A DNA stretch of 64,000 nt, from assembly GCA_036346395.1 (NCBI GenBank), contig CM070601.1:6021383-6085382 (forward strand), read 5' to 3'. The stretch's first letter is position 1; the number at the start of each line of letters is the position of its first letter. Below, one piece after another: positions 59,191 to 64,000 of this stretch. Source of the stretch: Hsuehochloa calcarea. Taxonomy: Eukaryota; Streptophyta; Magnoliopsida; Poales; Poaceae. Both the position numbers and the translations under genes were made by a program. Below the pieces are notes generated by a model. It was not told the DNA's origin. It did not search any database and was given only the letters and a program-made list of their open reading frames with translations.

Positions 59191-59486
59191 CTGAGGAAAA
59201 CAGCTCAGATAAGAATTAGAGGAGATATATGAGGGTTCACTGGCCCTCTAGAGCACAACAAAAGAAATTCAAATCAAACGAGGAAAAACGATCAAATACA
59301 ATACAAAGCCTAGAATGACTGCATTATATGAAGGGGTTAGGTGTTACATGACTTCGGAAACACAACATATAGGCTATGCTAAGTCACGACACAAGATACA
59401 CACACATCGTCTATAAAAGAAGAAAACAAAGAGTGCTTGCAACCAAAAGACTGTTAAAGCAAGCACTGCTAGCTAAACTAAGCTAA
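59191..59486. other. spacer between the two internal frames of the retroelement
   Basis: AT-rich interval without frames; on the minus strand it ends in a pyrimidine tract and CAG next to the knuckle-protein ATG. Confidence 0.5.
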
Positions 59487-59879
59487 CTACTCCCACATGA
59501 CGACGAAGACTTCGGGATCGATCTCTCCATCCAGGAGAGGCAGGTAGTAGTAGAAGGGCGCTTCTCGCAGAAGATCTAGGTGCATCTGGCTCAGGCGGTT
59601 GCAGGCGAAGCGGGCTGCGTCTTGGATTGCTTCAGAACAGCTGCTCTAGGAGGTCTCGGGTCTGAAGGTGTGAGCGATGAACTCGCCCTCTCTGGCATAG
59701 AGAAAAACCTCCATGGTCCATGACTCTTGGTCCAGGGTTTGAGTCTTTCGGCCTCTGAAGATAGGCTTGCGGAGGTAATCCAAGTGGTGCGTGAATTGGT
59801 GGAGAATATCCACGAATTCCACTCTGCCTTCTTGGTGAGAGCAAAAGTCCCATGGGCCATCGGACGACGGGGTTGTCAT
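59487..59879 (-). pseudogene. first internal frame of the retroelement, one stop
   Basis: The frame of 130 codons runs from MTTPSSDGPWDFCSHQEG to EIDPEVFVVMWE with one TAG at 59646-59648. The part after the stop (EAIQDAARFACNRLSQMHLD) resembles helical segments of large proteins that rice gypsy elements encode near their 5' end. No catalytic motif is visible. The ATG is preceded directly by AATTTGTAG, an acceptor-like sequence. Confidence 0.5.
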
Positions 59880-60075
59880 CTACAAATTTTTTAAAAACAA
59901 GCGAGGGAATCAGAATTGAGTAAAAACTCAAGTGAAGTCAGGGGAAGTGAAGAACTAAGAGAGATGAGTGAGAGCAATAAATACATTATATTTTGCCGAA
60001 GCTTTTCATAAATTTTGAAAATAGGACTCAAGTCCTTAGGCTCGACCAGTCTAGCTAAGACTCTTACAGTCGTAT

Positions 60076-60087
60076 GCTCTGATACCA
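60076..60087 (-). promoter_or_regulatory. tRNA primer binding site (initiator Met)
   Basis: On the minus strand TGGTATCAGAGC lies 4 nt downstream of the 5' LTR end. It is complementary to the 3' end of plant initiator methionine tRNA. Confidence 0.93.
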
Positions 60088-60479
60088 GCTCTGCCGGACC
60101 CGGATTTTCTAATCCCGAATCCTCTGCGAATAACTGTGCTATTCTCTGGACCAGTAGATAGCACTCACAGATACATCACTGAATCATTTCACATATGGCG
60201 TAAAACCGTACTATTCAATAATTTAACACATCAGAGTTTACATAGACCGCATCGGGTCAAGTTTTACAATAAGGGCCGAACAGGCCAAATGATTACATCA
60301 CAAAAGTAGCGGAAGCGACAACGGAAGCAAAGGGGGTGAGGGCACATCTCTCCACATGCAAGCGACTGGGGAAAGCTGTGCACATCCGATATTACCCGAA
60401 AACTCAGATAATATAGGATGCACCTAGGTACCGGCGGAGTCAGCTAGACTGGGGCGAGACCTATACTACAGAATTTATA

Positions 60480-60548
60480 CTACTCTTCAGGGTTCCCTTG
60501 GCCATCAACTTCGGGATCCTCGTAGTAGGCGTAGTCTCCTTGCTCCAT
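60480..60548 (-). CDS. short conserved reading frame in the 5' LTR
   Basis: This is identical in translation to the 22-codon frame of the 3' LTR. The acceptor-like sequence before it reads CCCTCTAG instead of CCCTCCAG, still keeping AG. Confidence 0.4.
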   Translation of the reverse strand: MEQGDYAYYEDPEVDGQGNPEE

Positions 60549-62574
60549 ATCATCTAGAGGGTTTGGGGGAGGAGCGAGAGTGAGCACAACTACCGTGCTA
60601 GTGAGCCAACACACAGTATGCAATAGTATACATGCAAGGCTTAACAAGGATGGCTCAGGTTCTTTTATTTGCTAAAGCAATATTTTCAATTGTCATAAGT
60701 ACAAATCCCTATGACTTAGCATTTTAAACAAATTGTATTTTCATTAAAGAGAATAAGTGCAATTATTAAATAACAGTAGAGGTTACCTCCACCACATGCT
60801 TAATTTTGATAGCGGTTACATCCACCGATTATCAACACTGGATAAGGCTACCCAGGAAAAATTCAAAAAAGGGATGGATGAGCCCACCACATTTTCATTC
60901 CACCCACAAAGGTTTTTGAAATAGAGCTAACTCAGGTTAAGTTCCCATGTCCGCCTTTGACCGTAGGCGCGACTGTTTAAACAGTTTAGACTCTGCAGAT
61001 GTTGTACACTGTACCCACAAGAGATAATCATACTCGTTACCCCACATGATTCCTTAGTCATGTAGTTGAGCGATCGTCACAGTAACGTTTCAAACTATCT
61101 TGCCCCTCCCGTCATCTCACCCCTATGACCAATTCCATAAGTTGTGCGGGATGCTTACCACAACGACTAGCGCAGCTGACCCCGGCCACAACGACTAGCG
61201 CAGCTGATAACTTCACCATTTTTGGTGTCCCATTCAAGCTAGCATACATCCTACTGCTTGCACACTTCTAAACACCAGTTGTGAGATGACATTCAGGGTT
61301 CAATAATTTTACTAAGCCAAGTTGTAATTTGCAGACTTGCGGTTGTACTTGTTTTACACAGGAGGTCATGACAAGATTAAGTTCTTAATTCATCTGGACG
61401 GTTCATACCACATACCAACCATTCTCGTGTTACGTCCGCACCCACCACTCTTTCCATCCGTCCAGATGGGGTACTAGCAAGTTGTTTTAGGGTTCTGGGA
61501 AGGAAAACCAATTAACGCAACACATCAGTCATCTACATCCAATGACTGTCCAAAACCATTTTTCATGTTTAAAGGATGATGATCGAGACATTTATTATCC
61601 CGGTACTTAAGCAAGACTAGCATGTCGCTTAAGTACAACCTATAGTAGTATTTACCATATATTTACTAGGGTGACAAAGAATACTGGATTCAATTATCAA
61701 AGGATGTCTTAATAAGTAATTAATCAGCAAATGAGTATTTAACTACCTTAAGGTTTAACATATTATTGATTACAAAATTAAAGCACGCAACTTTGATAAT
61801 TTAAATGAACATAGTTTGCATAAAAATGTATGCTCGGAATGATCAAAGTATTGACTCGCCTTGGTTAAAGGCAGTGGGGTCCTGATATTCTTGGGCTTGG
61901 TCGAAGTTGAGGTCTCCTGCGTCTTCGAACCCTAGTCGGACGAAAGTACCGGAAAAAGACACAACAGCAAAGAGAGTAAATAAATACCAAACTCATAATA
62001 AATGAACTCCAAAATGAACAAGACTAGTGCCATTAGTAAGATCTTGATTTTAGATAATTTTGAAAACTAGTTTCATAATTTTTGGAGTTATAAGGAGAAA
62101 GATATAAATTTTGGAAGCTTTTCAAATGAATTTTTAATTGAAAACAAAAATAAGAAAACCGGAAAACCTCCCGTGCTGACACGTGGCGTGCACTGTGCTC
62201 GGTCCACGGGCACTGTGCTCGTGGACCGAGTCCACGCGCACGCCCGTGGGTCCACGACATCGCTGGGCCCACCCGTCGAGGCACAACACAAGGGCCCACT
62301 GTCGGCCGGCGTGGCCGCGGTTAAAAGCGTCGGCGTCGTCGAGGCGCACGACGCCTCGCTTCTCCGTGGGAGGAAAAGGGGGAGAGAGAGGGAGGCGGCG
62401 GGCGCGGCCGGCCGGAGGAAGGAGAGCGGCGCGGGAGGCGAGCCGAGGCGGAGCGGAGGAGGAGGAAGCGGCCGACGGGGGTGACGGCGGCTCGGTGAGG
62501 TGGCGGAGGGGAGGCGCCGAGGTCAGAGAAAGAAAGCGAGGTGGGGGAGGGGAACAAGAGGAGGCGGCCGGGGC

Positions 62575-62583
62575 TACTTATAG
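62575..62583 (-). promoter_or_regulatory. TATA box of the 5' LTR
   Basis: Same CTATAAGTA context as in the 3' LTR; this one would drive transcription of the element. Confidence 0.65.
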
Positions 62584-62972
62584 CCGGCAGAGGGCGATGA
62601 GAGGGGCTCGGGCGCTCGCGTGGTCGAGGCGGCGTCGACAGAGTAGATTGGCGTGGGCGGGCGGTGAAGCGACCGAGCGGGGCAGGGGTGGCAGAGGGAG
62701 GGGGATTGGGGAGGAGGGGCGGTGAGGGGACGGGACGGGGAGGCGTGCACGCGTGGGAGAGGGGACGGGTCTTCGGCCGGCGGCAGAAGGGGAAGGAGCA
62801 AGCGCGGCGATTGGGAAGGAGGGTGGCGGCACGCGAACCGAGGTAAGCAAATCCACTGAGATTGCTTTTGCTGGATTTGATTCCTTTTTCCCCCAAATGA
62901 TTCTCTGCCAAACTTTTGATTTGGAAATTTTTGTAAAAACGGGATGTTACAGTGATCGATCAAACTTTTTTT

Positions 62973-63233
62973 TGACGAAATAGCACCAACGTGCCTTACA
63001 TATACCCGGTCAAACCTTTCAGGATGACAAGTTTTTCGGACGATGCTGCCATGAGTGACTTGAAAGAGGAACCATTTACACAAGCCGCTGCTTTTCTTTT
63101 TCTTGACGAAATAGCACCGGCATGCCTTTCATATACCCGGTCAGACCTTTCAGGATGACAAGTTTTTCGGACGATGCTGGCATGAGTGACTTGAAAGAGG
63201 AACCTTTCCACACAAGTCGCTGCTTTTTTCAAG
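62973..63233. repeat. two-unit 131-bp tandem duplication upstream of the DUF26 gene
   Basis: TGACGAAATAGCACC at 62973 recurs at 63104, and the following 125 bases match with only a few substitutions (CAGGATGACAAGTTTTTCGG occurs in both). It lies between the retrotransposon and the DUF26 gene. Confidence 0.9.
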
Positions 63234-63400
63234 GAGAGGCCTAGCCTACGGGATGTGTCATATGTCATCTTTCGGTACTTTCGCACCCAGCAGAGGGCCA
63301 ATTTGTTGTCAGGAATCTTTTTTATTATTAAAGTGGCAACACCGGGTCAAATGCGGCTCCTGCCAGTGTCGAACTACCGTTGGTTAGGCAATAGGCAGCC

Positions 63401-64000
63401 ATGCTCATCGTCGTCCTCGTTCTTGTCTTCATGCCGTTCGCCGCCGCCGATCCCCTGGGGCATATCTGCGGCACCACCAGCGGCAACTACACGGCCAACA
63501 GCACCTATCAAGCCAACCTTGAGCACCTATCCACCATTCTCCCCAAGAACACCTCTTCCGCACCAACCCTCTTCGTCCAGGGCTCCCTCGGCGCCGCCCC
63601 GGACATCGTTTACGGCCTCGCGCTCTGCCGCGGCGACGCCAACTCCTCCGCCTGCAACGACTGTGTCGCCGTCGCGTTCCAGGACGCGCAGCAGCTGTGC
63701 GCGTATAACAAGGACGTGACCATCTTCTATGACCCTTGCATCCTCCGCTTCTCCAACCGGAACTTCTTTGACCCTGCCGATTTTCCCATAGAAAATCTTC
63801 TGATCCTGATGAACACGAAGAACATCACGGAGACCATGTTGCCCGGTTGGGATCCCGGCAACGCCGAAAGTGTCACCATGATCACCTCCATCATCACACT
63901 GCTGGCGCAGCGCACGGCCAATCTGGCGGCGTACAACTCGACGAGGATGTACGCCACCGGTCGCATGGTCATCACCAGCACCTTCCCGACGCTCTTCTCC
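63401..64000 (+). CDS. DUF26 secreted protein or cysteine-rich receptor-like kinase, 5' part
   Basis: The frame opens at ATG 63401 (an in-frame TAG lies at 63392-63394) and stays open for 200 codons to the window end. Residues 1-16 form a signal peptide (MLIVVLVLVFMPFAAA). The first DUF26/Gnk2 domain follows, with the diagnostic C-x8-C-x2-C at residues 76, 85 and 88 and further Cys at 23, 100 and 113. Several N-glycosylation sequons are present (for example at 29, 33, 50, 81, 141 and 179). Family members bind mannose-like ligands at the plasma membrane or in the apoplast and act in stress and defence signalling. Whether a second DUF26, a membrane segment and a kinase follow cannot be seen. 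Base composition is GC-rich as in intact grass genes. Confidence 0.9.
   Translation, partial: MLIVVLVLVFMPFAAADPLGHICGTTSGNYTANSTYQANLEHLSTILPKNTSSAPTLFVQGSLGAAPDIVYGLALCRGDANSSACNDCVAVAFQDAQQLCAYNKDVTIFYDPCILRFSNRNFFDPADFPIENLLILMNTKNITETMLPGWDPGNAESVTMITSIITLLAQRTANLAAYNSTRMYATGRMVITSTFPTLFS

Larger units (their letters stand above)
55020..62951 (-). mobile_element. complete non-autonomous LTR retrotransposon, 7.9 kb
   Basis: The element is flanked by the 5-bp target duplication GTGAT (55015-55019 and 62952-62956). Its strand is fixed by the primer site next to the right-hand LTR and a purine tract next to the left-hand LTR, so it is transcribed right to left. LTRs are 2860 bp (5', 60092-62951) and 2804 bp (3', 55020-57823). 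The 2268-bp interior has one open 441-codon frame rich in zinc knuckles and one shorter broken frame, and no protease, reverse transcriptase, RNase H or integrase. Replication would need proteins from an autonomous partner. LTR size and knuckle style suggest the rice RIRE3/RIRE8 group, whose non-autonomous derivatives were described as Spip and Squiq; this naming is from memory. Confidence 0.93.
60092..62951 (-). repeat. 5' LTR
   Basis: Termini TGTAACATCC and GGGTCCGGCA. It differs from the 3' LTR by scattered substitutions, a 28-bp duplication at 61158-61213 and a more diverged GC-rich segment at 62200-62380. Confidence 0.95.

Noticed and set aside
55020..62951. Identification as Dasheng, the well-known rice non-autonomous element
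   Set aside because: Dasheng LTRs are much shorter than 2.8 kb as far as I recall; LTR size and knuckle sequence fit RIRE3/RIRE8 derivatives better.
1..64000. tRNA genes, rRNA genes, CRISPR arrays, bacterial operons
   Set aside because: No cloverleaf with A and B boxes, rRNA signature, regularly spaced direct repeats with unique spacers, or prokaryotic gene order was seen by eye; a covariance-model scan would be decisive for tRNAs and small RNAs.

Overview
The window is plant nuclear DNA, most likely rice (Oryza sativa) or a close Oryza relative. The reasons are split genes with GT-AG introns, GC-rich 5' exons typical of grasses, dense small MITEs (Stowaway and Tourist types, CACTA), and large LTR retrotransposons. 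A ribosomal protein S9 gene, a subgroup IVb bHLH gene and a DUF26 gene in this order recall the long arm of rice chromosome 7. That placement is from memory and unverified. No bacterial-type system, CRISPR array, rRNA gene or convincing tRNA gene was seen.

Layout. 1-7.7 kb: intergenic DNA with a complete non-autonomous CACTA element (1278-2084, GTA target duplication), a Tourist-like MITE (3100-3370, TAA duplication) and a tandem repeat (7.09-7.66 kb). 7.7-10.3 kb: an F-box/kelch gene (+) with a clear TATA box. 10.3-16.7 kb: downstream intergenic DNA with a pair of related GC-rich repeats. 16.7-21.6 kb: a decayed Ty1-copia element (+), 3' truncated. 23.3-28.0 kb: the gene for 40S ribosomal protein S9 (-), three coding exons reconstructed to exactly 195 codons, with long introns full of insertions and a telo-box/site II promoter. 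31.2 kb: an RNase H-like fragment. 31.9-36.5 kb: a bHLH regulator (+), four coding exons, 272 aa, with an EAR-type LxLxL motif.

37.2-42.75 kb: a Golgi-type putative methyltransferase gene (DUF248, -) whose 5' part is tandemly duplicated. The downstream copy has all six exons but one frameshift in exon 1. The upstream copy has an intact exon 1 but frameshifts in exons 2 and 4 and no 3' end. The duplication endpoint lies inside a foldback element. 43-45 kb: MITE and hAT-transposase remnants. 45.9-49.4 kb: the 3' part of a decayed Ty3/gypsy element (-) with a probable antisense reading frame.

49.9-53.3 kb: a solo-type LTR (+). 53.9-54.1 kb: a last-exon fragment of a Mia40-like CHCH gene carrying a stop. 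55.02-62.95 kb: a complete non-autonomous LTR retrotransposon (-) with 2.8-kb LTRs, a GTGAT target duplication, an initiator-Met tRNA primer site, and an internal region encoding a protein with nine zinc-knuckle units but no protease, reverse transcriptase or integrase. 63.4 kb to the end: the 5' part of a DUF26 secreted protein or cysteine-rich receptor-like kinase gene, open to the window edge.

The host genes do not form a pathway: ubiquitin ligase adaptor, translation, iron-type transcriptional regulation, Golgi methylation and cell-surface sensing sit side by side as usual in a plant genome. The most unusual items are the paired defective methyltransferase copies, the multi-knuckle non-autonomous retroelement with a conserved short reading frame inside its LTRs, and two long hairpin-forming elements.
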